A DNA stretch of 64,000 nt from Rhynchopus euleeides. Lineage: Eukaryota > Euglenozoa > Diplonemea > Diplonemida > Diplonemidae. Positions 21,127 through 31,248 of the stretch are shown in pieces (position 1 is the first letter of the stretch; each line of letters starts with the position of its first letter). A program made the position numbers and the translations under genes. Under the pieces are notes generated by a model, which made no database searches, had not been told where the DNA came from, and saw only the letters and a program-made list of their open reading frames with translations. Location: assembly GCA_963210315.1 (NCBI GenBank), contig OY723254.1, positions 62,001-126,000 of the forward strand, read 5' to 3'.

Positions 21127-23406
21127 TCAACGAATCGAAGACGCCGAACGGGCCGACAGCCGCGAGGCGAGCCGATCGGCATAGTCACTGTCAGAATGAC
21201 GCCGTAGCCGCGTCTGTGTGGGTGTGTTGTGTGTGGAGGTGCGCGCTTGCTCTGCAGTGCATACCCCACGTCTCGACGACCTGTGCTGCGACACGTCCAG
21301 GTGTGGCGGCTCCGTAGCGCGGAAGTGGCTTTGCGGGGGTGTGGGCGCACCCTTGCACTGCTGGCATTTGCCTGTCCAGTAGCAATCCATGCAGCACGGA
21401 TTGTTGCAATGCGTGCAGTTGTAGGATCGCCCCAGAGAAGAAGCTGATGTCGAACAGAGACAGCGTGCAGCCTCGCGCCGCGTCGTCGCACGCATGGCAG
21501 GGTCAGACAGCCAAGATTCAGTCGTATCGAGGTGACCACGCGGGGGCGAGACGCTGCGGCTGTGCTCGAGTGCATCTGCTTCGTACCATCCCTTGGGGCG
21601 GTAGCTCTCCAGCTGCCTGTCGTACCCCGTCACCACTGCATGCTGGAAGGGCGTCAGCGGCTCCGAGGATCTCCTCGTGTGCACCTGCACCGGCAGGTGC
21701 TGCATCTGTGCCTGGGCGTGTGACCTGTCGCCTTCAGACATGTAGCGGTCCAGCCTTCTGCGGTACTCCTCTTTTGCTGTGTCGCTGACGTAGTTCGCAG
21801 GTGCGGCAGCAGGGGTGGGCTGCGACACGGGGTAGCTGCGTGCAGAGGCGATGGTGGTGTTGACGGGGGTGGCCTGCCCGTTGGAGACAGGGGCGAGGAC
21901 AGGGTCGCTGACGCTTGGGAGGGTCGCATCAAACTGCGGTGCTTCTTCGTAGGCAAGGCGGCGGGGCGATGTGTACACCTCCACTCCTGTGCCTGTGCCG
22001 TACCTCTGCCGCCCGTCATTATTAGCCTCCGTGTCGTTGCGACGCTCTTTGTTGAAGAAGTCGTGGTTGGGCTTCAGCGAACGTGCACCCCCGCTCCGCT
22101 TCCTGCCGCCAGGCGACCTGTCGCGGTCCTCGTCGCGCCCCCTCACACGGGGAGGGGAGATCGTGATCGCAGCCGTCTTCCCCACATAGCCCTGCCTGCT
22201 GTCGACGCTGCCTGCGCGGTCGGGCGTTCTGCTCCGGCGGGCACCAGTGTCGTCTTCTTTGTGGATCTCCTGAAGCCACTTCGCCTTCTCGTTGTGGCGC
22301 CTCTGCCGTGCCCTGGCTGTGCCGCTCTGACGCGCTGCTGTTGGCGTGTCCTGCATTGCTGCCTCCAGCTCCCAGCTCTGCGAGTTTGGGTGGTCACGCC
22401 CATCGTACCCGGCGTGCTCCCGCCACACATCGTCTTGGCGACGCCCCGAACGTGGTGTGCTGGTGCGTGACCCACTCCGCTTGCGTTGGTGTGGTGTGGG
22501 AGAGCCTGAAGCTGCGCGTGCGCGGGGCGACTCACCGCCTTCGCTTCCCGACGAATAGACCTCCACCTGCGGCTCGCAGACAGTGACACCAAAGTCCTTG
22601 CAGCGCATGAGGTTCATCGCTTCGCTGCTGGTCGTCACCACCTGCCCGTCGATGGCGATGATGCGCATCCCGACCTTCAGCCCCGCAATGTCGGCAGGGC
22701 CGTTGGGCGTCACATCCGCCACAAAGTTCTCCTCATCCAGCATCAGGCCGTTCCGCGAGGCGAGGTGCTTCTTCTTGACACGCAGCCGCCGCGCGACCCC
22801 AGGTGTCTCGCGCAGCAGGTCTGCCTCGGTCTTCAGCCCTTTGCGGATCCTTGTCCTGTCCTCACGCAGCTGCTTGAGGCGGGGGGGCGTGCTCTGCTCG
22901 GGTATCGTGTCCGGGAAGATGTAGTCACGCGACCGGTCATCCTGAGGCGCAGTCCCCACCAGCGCACGCCCCTTCCGACGGGGGGCAGAACCAGCACGGG
23001 GTGATACGGCACTCCCATCCCCATGCCTGTCGTTGACTGTGGCAAGCCTCTTGCTGCGCGCCGGTGCACTATCAGAGTCATCTGTCATGTCGAGCGTGCC
23101 GCCGATAGCGAAGGGCGGCACGACGCTGAACTTGTTGCCGACGATGCGTATCGACGGCTTCGACTCCACTGCTGGGGGCTGCTCCTGCTGCGGGGCAGCC
23201 CGGCGCCGCGACAAGGAGACAGACCGCGCTGGAGGCGACGCACCCCGCCGCATCATCTCGTCGTGTGCCTCGGCCTGGCGCCCCCTAGCAGGGCTGCTGC
23301 TCACAAGAGAGGCCGCAGTGTCGCCCACCACAAGCGACGTCCCACACTTGAAGCAGTAGAAGGCGCCATCTGGCTGCGGTGTCCCACAGCTGCTGCAGAA
23401 CCCCAT
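21127..23406 (-). CDS. Zinc-ribbon / PDZ / Cys-cluster scaffold protein
   Basis: Single-exon protein of 759 residues. An N-terminal zinc ribbon uses C4, C7, C18 and C21. A PDZ domain lies at about 218-278 (GLMLDEENFVADVTPNGPAD, then VGMRIIAIDGQ). Long Arg/Ser/Pro-rich disordered stretches fill 30-210 and 280-640. Near the C-terminus a Cys cluster (C649, C651, C664, C667, C671, C672, C675, C681, C684) suggests a second zinc-binding module of treble-clef style. Such a set suggests a scaffold or adaptor; no ortholog is recognised. The ATG at 23406 follows an acceptor ACCCTGCAG by 4 nt. The transporter at 52178-54184 carries a PDZ domain with a similar GLTLDD/GPA core, so PDZ use may be common in this organism. 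Confidence 0.82.
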   Translation of the reverse strand: MGFCSSCGTPQPDGAFYCFKCGTSLVVGDTAASLVSSSPARGRQAEAHDEMMRRGASPPARSVSLSRRRAAPQQEQPPAVESKPSIRIVGNKFSVVPPFAIGGTLDMTDDSDSAPARSKRLATVNDRHGDGSAVSPRAGSAPRRKGRALVGTAPQDDRSRDYIFPDTIPEQSTPPRLKQLREDRTRIRKGLKTEADLLRETPGVARRLRVKKKHLASRNGLMLDEENFVADVTPNGPADIAGLKVGMRIIAIDGQVVTTSSEAMNLMRCKDFGVTVCEPQVEVYSSGSEGGESPRARAASGSPTPHQRKRSGSRTSTPRSGRRQDDVWREHAGYDGRDHPNSQSWELEAAMQDTPTAARQSGTARARQRRHNEKAKWLQEIHKEDDTGARRSRTPDRAGSVDSRQGYVGKTAAITISPPRVRGRDEDRDRSPGGRKRSGGARSLKPNHDFFNKERRNDTEANNDGRQRYGTGTGVEVYTSPRRLAYEEAPQFDATLPSVSDPVLAPVSNGQATPVNTTIASARSYPVSQPTPAAAPANYVSDTAKEEYRRRLDRYMSEGDRSHAQAQMQHLPVQVHTRRSSEPLTPFQHAVVTGYDRQLESYRPKGWYEADALEHSRSVSPPRGHLDTTESWLSDPAMRATTRREAARCLCSTSASSLGRSYNCTHCNNPCCMDCYWTGKCQQCKGAPTPPQSHFRATEPPHLDVSQHRSSRRGVCTAEQARTSTHNTPTQTRLRRHSDSDYADRLASRLSARSASSIR

Positions 23407-24470
23407 GCTCCTGCAGGGTGTGCAGGGTGTGTGTGTGCAGTGGGGACGGGCAAGTGGCTTCAGTTTGGAAACTGTGGAGCAGAGGGGAGGGGGGGAGGGG
23501 GGCGGGGGCGGTTAGCCTATCGACGCACTGTCCATACACCCACGAGGCTGCTGTGCCCCCACACCACCTGGTGTGCAGAGGGGACAGGACAACCTTTTGA
23601 CAACCTGTTGATGGGCAAGAGAAATGAACACCGCCAGGCTCGTGCAATAGCGGCCCACACCATTGTGGGAGCCGGGCAAACCGCTAGCTTTGGAGAAGAC
23701 CATACGCCCTGCAGCCCAGGGAAATATCATCAATATTCTGACAGTGTTCGGCGACCAAAGGCGACAAGCCTTGGCGTGCATATTCTCTGTTGGGTTCCTG
23801 TTTCTGAAAATTTGATGGGAGTTGGACCACTCTCTTCGTCAAAAGTGGCTCCCGACTGGCCCCGTCTCAACGAGACAGGGCAACAAGGTGGAGGAGGCAC
23901 GTTTTGTATCAGAGGCACACCTCCCTGTGTCAACAGCCGCTGTGTTGGTGCCGCACAGCAAATGCTTCGGCTCATTGCTCTGGCGTAAAGAGTCCGAGTT
24001 TTGTTTGTGCGCACGAGCGGATGTCCGGCTGGGGGCTGGGTGGGGGGTCGTGAAAACTCATTTCGATCGGGGTTGGTTGGATTCCGCCATTCATTTTGAA
24101 TGCACGTGTAGGGTGTCCGTGCGTTGAGTGGTTGGGGATGGCAGTTGAGGGGGAGGGGTCGGGGCGGCAGTACAGTGGCGCCCCAATGGCAAAGGAAAGA
24201 GCGGGTGAGAGGAGAAGCAGGGAACCGAACTGAACATACAGCACGCGAGAGGCGAGGGGAGACAAGGAACACACCTGAGAAGTAGAGCGGGAGGGTGGGG
24301 GGTAGAGCCGAAGCAGGAGTGTGGTGGTGTTGATGCTGCATTTCGTCAACACACAACTCCATTTCATACAGCCTTGGCGGTTTTAACGCTGAACAAGGCA
24401 TGGTTGCGCGTGTGGTTCGAGGTTTGAAACAAACTGACCTGCGCACAGCCAACACAACATTGCAACGCCC
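23407..24470. other. Intergenic, no gene seen
   Basis: About 1.1 kb upstream of the zinc-ribbon/PDZ gene, with its acceptor at the left edge. Open frames on both strands lack recognisable features. Confidence 0.45.
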
Positions 24471-24477
24471 TGAGGGT

Positions 24478-25515
24478 GCTAAAATCCTAAAGTTTGGTGC
24501 CCCTGACGACCCCATATTGCGTAGTTTGTGCGTAGTGAAAAGGGGGGGGGGGGTCTCATTTTTTGATTTACTCAGCCATTCTCTGTCTCTATGCCGGGAC
24601 CCCAAACTCAAGGAGTTCTTGCTGTTCCGGGGTCAGTGAGGGTGCAGGCGCTTCAGGTGCTGCAGGTGCTGCAGGTTCTTCAGGTGCTGCAGCGCTGGCA
24701 GCCTTCGGTGCGGGTTTCGACGCAGTCTTTGCAGGTCTCTTTGGGGGTGCCCTTTGGCGCGGTGCCTGCTTCAGCTCGTCGGGTGGAAGCATCAACGCAT
24801 CATTAAGCGGTGCCTGCTTCAGCTCCTCCGGGTGGAAGCGTCAACGCATCATTAAGGAAGAAGGAAGCACAGTTGCTACGCTTTTTTGCAGCTGCAGGAA
24901 ACGACACCATACCCAACAACAATCCCCAGACCGTCGAGGGAGAGTGGGCGCCTGGATCCCGTGACACAGATCTCTAGTGCCGTTGTGATCCCCTCGGATA
25001 ACGTCTCCTGGACGTTGTCAGCGGAGGTTGCCTGTGTGGCGGTGACCTCCGTATACCCCGCGGGATCCAGTGCCAGTAGCGCCTTCTTCAGCTTTTCGTC
25101 GACCCCTCGGCCGACGCTCTCCTTGATGTCAAGGGCCACCTTCAGGGTGGCACCTCGCAGCGCCCTGAAGGCTGTGATCGTATCATCATTCACAATCTCG
25201 AGGGTGTTCTACGCGGCTCCTGGAACTCACTTCCTTCTCAGGTGTTTCTGGGCATGGGGCAACCTTGCCCAGGTGTTTCTGGAGTCCCGCCCCACATGTC
25301 GTGCGTTCTTTCGTACGGTGTATAGTGAGTTCTGGCAATAATTTTTTGCTCGGTCAGCGCAGTGCCTCCAGTCCTGTCTCAGTAGCCACACAGAAAGGGG
25401 GACCAAAAAAAACTGGGGGGGGACCAAAAAGCGAGACCCCCCCCCCAGATTGCGTAGTTTGTGCGTAGTGAAAAAGGGGTAAATCAGGGGCACCAAAGTT
25501 CCTAGTTTTTTATCT
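24478..25515. repeat. Pair of inverted flanks around a small gene
   Basis: At 24495-24545 the order is TTTGGTGCCCCTGA then ATTGCGTAGTTTGTGCGTAG then GTGAAAAGGGG. At 25440-25510 the sequence ATTGCGTAGTTTGTGCGTAG and GTGAAAAAGGGG appears in the same sense, but followed by TCAGGGGCACCAAA, the inverse of the first block. The small gene at 24589-25193 lies between. This could be a composite insertion. The TTGCGTAG/GTGCGTAG motif also occurs twice near 43.3 and 43.7 kb. Confidence 0.5.
24589..25193 (-). CDS. Hypothetical protein, uncertain exon structure
   Basis: Two coding-like blocks. The first begins at ATG 25193 (MNDDTITAFRALRGATLKV) and stays convincing for about 80 residues; it may reach further upstream, as TLEIV precedes it in frame. 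The second, about 24850-24589, is Pro/Ala/Lys-rich and ends ELLEFGVPA with TAG. An intron between about 24970 and 24850 is needed, but no GTATGN donor fits the phase, so the junction is unresolved. The left part of exon 2 is a 48-bp tandem duplication (ELKQAP coded twice), and the duplicated unit contains GTTGACGCTTCCACC, the signature also seen in dispersed families. No family recognised; could be a decayed gene. Confidence 0.45.
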
Positions 25516-27821
25516 TGAAGAAACCGCCATCCTTGTGTGGAACAACGGGTTTGTCAGACTCCCAAAGGGACATGAGGAAATATGCTAGCGACTGAAAGAT
25601 ATCGCTCGCGTCTTTCGATCCTGCTGGGACGAAAAAAGAATGACAGCAAATTTGTTGGAACGCGGGGCCCGCTCTTTGCAAACATCACGCCCTCTGATGA
25701 CGTGGTGTGAGTCCACGAGCACCCCATTATGGCATATTCCGCAGAGCATCAACCCACACTGTCAGGCGCGCGGGGGGACCCCAAAGAAATGAGGAAAAGC
25801 CGGCCGGCTTCCTTCTCTATCCTCCGACACCCTCTCAGGGGCATCCGAGGCATGGCACACAGACTGTTCTGCAATTCCATTATTATTTTTGTGTTCGTTC
25901 CACGGTTCGTTCCAAAAGAGGGCCTATCCTGTTTCACAAAGCCCTGGTGGTGCTGAAAAACCGATGGTTTTGAGCCACAAACAGATACACTCAACTGGCA
26001 GTACGGCTAGAGGGTGTAGTTTATGAATCCTGTCGGTTCCGCATTTATTGGTTGGATGTGATAAGCCCGCAACTTGAAATACCCTGACGAGGAAAGCCTT
26101 GACGAAGGATACCGGTGGGGCAAACACAAATGACACGGGGGGCGGGGGGGTGGAGGGCCTCTCTCTTGGGAGAGGTTGTCTGTGACACTCTAACTTAGAC
26201 CTGCACTGAACTGGCAGGGGTGCATCAATCCTCCGAATCCTACACCAACACTGCCGTCGGGGTTGTTCCGTTGTTAAAAAACTACACTGCAGGTGTGCCA
26301 CTGGAGGAGACGATTCCGTGGAACAGTGCAGGGATCGCAGTCCTTCCTATCAACGGGCGAAACGCCCTCTGCCACACACGGCCTCGAATTCCCTTTCGTA
26401 ATCAACGATTTGTCTTAATACCAAGGCTCTCGAAAGACCCTGTGCAGTGGGCATTAAGGTGGTCAGTCCGAAGGCTACAGTCGTACGATTGTCCAAGTTA
26501 CTTCGTGATTTCGCCATGCTTCCATGCTTCATCGCGGGTAGCTTGAACATATATGATTGTGGGACGATCCCTATGGGTTCGGAAAGGAGAGCCGGGAAAG
26601 GTTGTTGCCATTCCGAGCAGCACTCTGCGGGTGAGCATTTCCGCCCTTTTGACAATAAGGCGGTGACTCCCCACACATACCCCCGCCAAGACTGGATAGA
26701 CGAAGAGACACGGGGGCACCGCCCGTTTACCTAAAATGCACATATATATCACGCACGCGCGACACAAGCATGCTGCCACGTTGACCCGACAGCCGCCTTT
26801 CGCAGAGGACCTCTTTCGTCTCCAGGTTCAATCACAGCCAACTGCATCACCGTGTGTGTTCGGCAACTGCAGACGCTGACATGAGGTGGTTTTGAGCTCG
26901 TCTCACAAAGCCACGCCATTTTGAGAACAAGCAGAACGAGGGAATGTCGTCGCATAAAAATGAAAGTGAAGGGGCCCTCCGCCCTCCGCCCCACGCACCA
27001 GACCGTGCCCAGTGTCGCACTATTTTGTTGGGGAGATCGCCTCTTCCCTGACACTCTGTGCGAACTCCTCTCCCAGAAGGCAACTCTCTGTGTTCTGCCA
27101 CGTTGGGATCAAATGCATGTGTTGACACAACACATCATTTGCATGCCGCGTGTGCTGTTTGGCACACTTGCCAATGAGATAGTTTCATCATCGATAGCAG
27201 AAAAGACAAGGGAAGCCGCGCATCGCAAGAGCCTCTGCAGTGCACTGATGGTATAGGTGGACACATCTGAGCTGGCTGCCTGTGGGACCAATGAATCCCG
27301 ACGTGATTGACATTGCCCTCCGAGGGGAAATTCCCGAGAATGGGACAGTCCCACCTCGCTTTATTGACTGACACATGGCAGTCGCACGTGGCTAAACTGC
27401 ACCTCGAGAAAGAGACAGGATCGGATTGAGCAGTGCGCCACTTGTATTTTTCCAAATCGGATCCATCGAAGGGAGCTGGGGGAGGCCCGAGGGGAGGGAG
27501 GAGGGGGGGGTCATTTTCAAGGTCGATTTTCAGCACACTTCAATGCCGGTGTGAAAAACTTCACGCGCCGTGTCCATGCCTTGCCTTAAAATAATGACAC
27601 CCGCTACCACACGCCCGATCCACCACACACCCCTTCGGTTCGGCTGTCCGAAAGTCTCAATAACACCTCGAAAAAAAGATAAGGCGTTGTTTGTGCGCCA
27701 AACCCGGGGAAAAAAATCGGGGCAGACAGCTGCAGAAAGGAGAGACGAGTGAAGAAAAAACAGCGCAAGAAATGATCGGAGGAGGAGGGCAGGAGTGGGG
27801 GAGGAGGAGGACAGGGCCCAG
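25516..27821. other. Intergenic, no gene seen
   Basis: About 2.3 kb. Open frames on both strands are short and without domain character. No repeat family copy noticed. Confidence 0.45.
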
Positions 27822-28688
27822 CTAAACTTGCCAAAAAGCAGGGGGGGAAGAAAACGGCGCACTGCGAGAGGAGAAAGAAAAATATGAGATATGAATGTCT
27901 ACACACGCCGCAAAAAAAATTTGAATCACCCCACCACCGAATGCCTGAACTTCCCCCCCTCCCCGACACTCCAGCGATTTGTGCGCAGGTGAGAGACCCA
28001 CAGCATAGCAGTAATTACGAGGCAGACGGACACCCAGGGGTGCTCCGCCTGCAACCCGGGTCAACAGCCCCTCGAGCATCACCACATGCACGTTGGCTGC
28101 CCCAGGCAACGGGGTGACCACCGGGAAGTGCTGCATCACATTCTTCGTCGTAGTATCCTCCTCCTGCTGCACGGCAGTGTACACGTTGTTCATCTCGACC
28201 TCCTTGTAGGCCGGGGCAAGCGCAGCAAGGACCCGCTGGTACAGCGGATTCTTCTTGTGGCCCTCCTCCGCCCAAGCCAAGGGCATCTTTGGCTTGAGGG
28301 TGACACCCACCAACTTGGTGTCTTGCACCTTCCCGCGCTTCACCTCAACCCTGTAGGTGGCGGGGAGGGTGCCGTCCTTCTGCATCATCTCGACCTCCCT
28401 CACAGCGAGCTTGTCCATGTCAGGGAATACGGCGGTGATGGCGTTGGCCACCTGGGGGCTGTGCTTGTTGATCTCCTTGCCGGTCAACACCGTTGCTAGG
28501 AGCCTTCTAATGGATCCCAGTGTCAGCACACTTCCCCCTTTTTTAACGAGGAAGGCCGTGCAAAAATCAGCCACAATGTTCGTCGCCTCCGCAGCCTCGG
28601 GACTCTCTGCGCTCTTCTTCTTCTTACTCGACTTCGCCGCCGGCTTCGCTGCCACCTTCACTGCCGGCTTCGTTGTCGTCTTCCCCAT
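27822..28688 (-). CDS. Hypothetical protein with Lys/Ala-rich N-terminus
   Basis: Open frame of 288 residues. Residues 1-30 are Lys/Ala/Pro-rich, like histone H1 tails or some targeting extensions. Residues about 33-215 look folded (NIVADFCTAFLVKKGGSVL, then a basic strand-rich part, then LYQRVLAALAPAYKEVEMNN). No family recognised. The last 60-70 residues (after VRLPRNYCYAVG) read like translated noncoding sequence, so the true end may be near 28030-28060 via an unseen intron. The ATG at 28688 follows an acceptor CTCGCAG at about 28704 by 15 nt. Confidence 0.6.
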   Translation of the reverse strand: MGKTTTKPAVKVAAKPAAKSSKKKKSAESPEAAEATNIVADFCTAFLVKKGGSVLTLGSIRRLLATVLTGKEINKHSPQVANAITAVFPDMDKLAVREVEMMQKDGTLPATYRVEVKRGKVQDTKLVGVTLKPKMPLAWAEEGHKKNPLYQRVLAALAPAYKEVEMNNVYTAVQQEEDTTTKNVMQHFPVVTPLPGAANVHVVMLEGLLTRVAGGAPLGVRLPRNYCYAVGLSPAHKSLECRGGGEVQAFGGGVIQIFFAACVDIHISYFSFSSRSAPFSSPPAFWQV

Positions 28689-28820
28689 TTTTGTGAATCA
28701 GGTCTGCGAGCTGGGATGGGTGGAAACGTCCGTTTGGTGTGTGTGTGTGTGGCTGTACTTCAGTGACGAGTGCCACATTGCATAGGTATCATGGGAAAAA
28801 TGAGTGAAAATAGGTGAAAA

Positions 28821-28913
28821 GACTCCCGCTAGGGGGAGTCAGACTCCCGCTAGCGGGAGTCTATACTCCCGCTAGCGGGAGTTGGACTCCCCCTAGTTGA
28901 GACTCCCGAAAAG
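28821..28913. repeat. Cluster of tandem palindromes
   Basis: The palindrome GACTCCCGCTAGCGGGAGTC and slightly altered forms occur about four times in roughly 90 bp, upstream of the Lys/Ala-rich gene. Each copy can form a strong hairpin and adjacent copies can pair with one another. Confidence 0.8.
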
Positions 28914-29418
28914 GGTTACCCTACCCCCGCTGGAGTCCACCGTGTATGCGTGCATTCTTTCTTGTTTTTTTGGCCTGGTTTTCTTTTGTGCGAACATCTT
29001 GCAAAAATGTCTTCTGAAACAACATCGAGTAAATCGGGTCGATTCGAGATACCAGAAGAGGGTGCTCACAGGAGGTGATGTGATTTGGCGCGCATGCCAC
29101 GAAGGCGATGCGCCTGACGCCCTGATGATGATACGGTTGGGGCATGCATAGAGAAACGAAGGAGAATGGGTCGTGTGCACCACAGACCTGATATACAGCG
29201 CAGCAAATGACTTGCTCCTGTTTGTGCAACGGAATTATCCATCCGCACAACGGAGGAGAGGGCAAACCTGTCGCTGCCTGTGGGGGTTCGTCGAGGATCT
29301 CCCCAGGGGGTCTTCGATATTCGGCAATTTTTCCGGCGGACACATGTTGAGGCGTTTTCCTCCAAAATGACGGTGACATGCACCAACATGTGCCTGTCAG
29401 CATCGCGTCGCGAAGACC
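28914..29418. other. Intergenic, no gene seen
   Basis: About 500 bp between the palindrome cluster and family X copy 2. Nothing recognised. Confidence 0.4.
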
Positions 29419-29541
29419 TTGCGTTGGCGCTTCTACACACACTACTAACGGCCCCTCTTGATGAAGGGGAGGGGCGGTGTGGTGTGGTGTGCAGAGCACA
29501 GTTGGCAGAACTGCAAACATGGTGTGCGTAAACAAAACGGA
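29419..29541 (+). repeat. Dispersed repeat family X, copy 2
   Basis: Starts TTGCGTTGGCGCTTCTACAC, has CTTGATGAAGGGG, then GTGTGCAGAGCACAGTTGGC, and ends GGTGTGCGTAAACAAAACGG. Shares all blocks with copy 3 (43368) and copy 4 (50001). Confidence 0.7.
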
Positions 29542-30076
29542 ATATCACCTAAAAAATGCCTTCGGAAGTGTGTTGTGATTTGGCAGAGGTGCAAGAGGCT
29601 GCAGAGGCAACCCCCAAGATCGTTGATAAAGCCTTGTTGTCGGAAGGAATAAGATCAATAACCCGCCATGATTTTTGTTGACGGGATTGGAGATGACGTG
29701 TGTCGGAGTGATGATGTATCGGAGTGAGTGGAGGGGGTGGGGTGGGGTGGGGGGGTTCTAACAAAAGTCTTTTTTTTTAAAAAGAAACGACCCACGTGGC
29801 GCAATACGCGCCACCAAGAGCCGAACAAACTGAAAAAGTGCAAAAAAATAACACAAGACGCCAGAAGAGGAGAATAAAAGAAATGCAGAGTGTCATCACA
29901 TCTTCAGACGACAGGTTCGGCAAACACCCCGCTCGCCCCCTCCCGATCCCATCCATCAAAATACGGACGGCAATAGCCTTCGTTCGTGCCACGCTGTCCA
30001 GGAGAGCTCACTTCGCTATGCGTTGTAGCGCGAAGGCCCACAACGACAGATGGAGGGATAGGTCCCACAGGCGAGG
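29542..30076. other. Intergenic, no gene seen
   Basis: About 530 bp left of the GGGGT array. No gene recognised. Confidence 0.45.
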
Positions 30077-30135
30077 GGGTGGGGTGGGGTGGGGTGGGGT
30101 GGGGTGGGGTGGGGTGGGGTGGGGTGGGGTGGGGA

Positions 30136-30290
30136 GATTCCTAATCAGAAGACTGCAGGCAAGAAGAGGAAGCCACCGAAACGGGGCCTCAATTAACAGC
30201 GAAACGCCAAACTTGGGAAGTGGGGGGGGGGAGCCGGCTCTGTACTACAAATCGCGGACTCACTCTAGACGAAGAGGGTGTCGCGGCCGT
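30136..30290 (+). repeat. Element repeat A, copy 1
   Basis: Starts GATTCCTAATCAGAAGACTG and ends GTGTCGCGGCCGT. Near-identical copies at 30568-30721 and 30924-31077; a partial copy at 35376-35428. Confidence 0.85.
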
Positions 30291-30490
30291 GTGGGGAACC
30301 AAAAACCTGATGAAGGAGGTCCGTGTGTAGTGCCCAAACACGCCGTGACAGCCTCGCCAACCTGACCAATTCAGCCAGTGGGGTATCTGCCTGGAACACA
30401 AAAAACGCTCAGAACACCAAAGGAAACTGCACGTCTTCTTTGGAATCCCCCTAAGCGGGGCAAAGCCCCTTCACTAAAGTGCTTAGTAAG
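30291..30490 (+). repeat. Element repeat B, copy 1
   Basis: Starts GTGGGGAACCAAAAACCTGA and ends AAGTGCTTAGTAAG. Near-identical copies at 30722-30921 and 35429-35628, so B is present at both sides of the coding region. Confidence 0.85.
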
Positions 30491-30567
30491 GTGGGGTGGG
30501 GTGGGGTGGGGTGGGGTGGGGTGGGGTGGGGTGGGGTGGGGTGGGGTGGGGTGGGGTGGGGTGGGGG
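30491..30567 (+). repeat. GGGGT array inside the split repeats
   Basis: About 15 copies of GGGGT. Similar arrays occur at 30077-30135 and 35629-35660, in each case abutting a B or A repeat boundary. The sequence could form G-quadruplexes. Confidence 0.9.
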
Positions 30568-31077
30568 GATTCCTAATCAGAAGACTGCAGGCAAGAAGAG
30601 GAAGCCACCGAAACGGGGCCTCAATTAACAGCGAAACGCCAAACTTGGGAAGTGGGGGGGGGAGCCGGCTCTGTACTACAAATCGCGGACTCACTCTAGA
30701 CGAAGAGGGTGTCGCGGCCGTGTGGGGAACCAAAAACCTGATGAAGGAGGTCCGTGTGTAGTGCCCAAACACGCCGTGACAGCCTCGCCAACCTGGCCAA
30801 TTCAGCCAGTGGGGTATCTGCCTGGAACACAAAAAACGCTCAGAACACCAAAGGAAACTGCACGTCTTCTTTGGAATCCCCCTAAGCGGGGCAAAGCCCC
30901 TTCACTAAAGTGCTTAGTAAGGGGATTCCTAATCAGAAGACTGCAGGCAAGAAGAGGAAGCCACCGAAACGGGGCCTCAATTAACAGCGAAACGCCAAAC
31001 TTGGGAAGTGGGGGGGGGAGCCGGCTCTGTACTACAAATCGCGGACTCACTCTAGACGAAGAGGGTGTCGCGGCCGT
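30568..31077 (+). repeat. Element repeats A-B-A, second block
   Basis: A at 30568-30721, B at 30722-30921 and A at 30924-31077, directly joined without a GGGGT array between B and the last A. Unique sequence leading to the reverse transcriptase frame starts at 31078. Confidence 0.85.
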
Positions 31078-31248
31078 ACCACGTAAGCGCAGATACCCCA
31101 GAAACGAAAAAACCAGACAGGGACATCAAAGACATCAACGTATCTATGTTAAGGCGCCGCCGCTAAGAGCGCGGCGCGGTGAAGATGGGGGAGGGGGGAG
31201 CGAGTGAGAGCCCCGCTTCCCACCCCCCGCCTGTGTAATCATCCTTTT

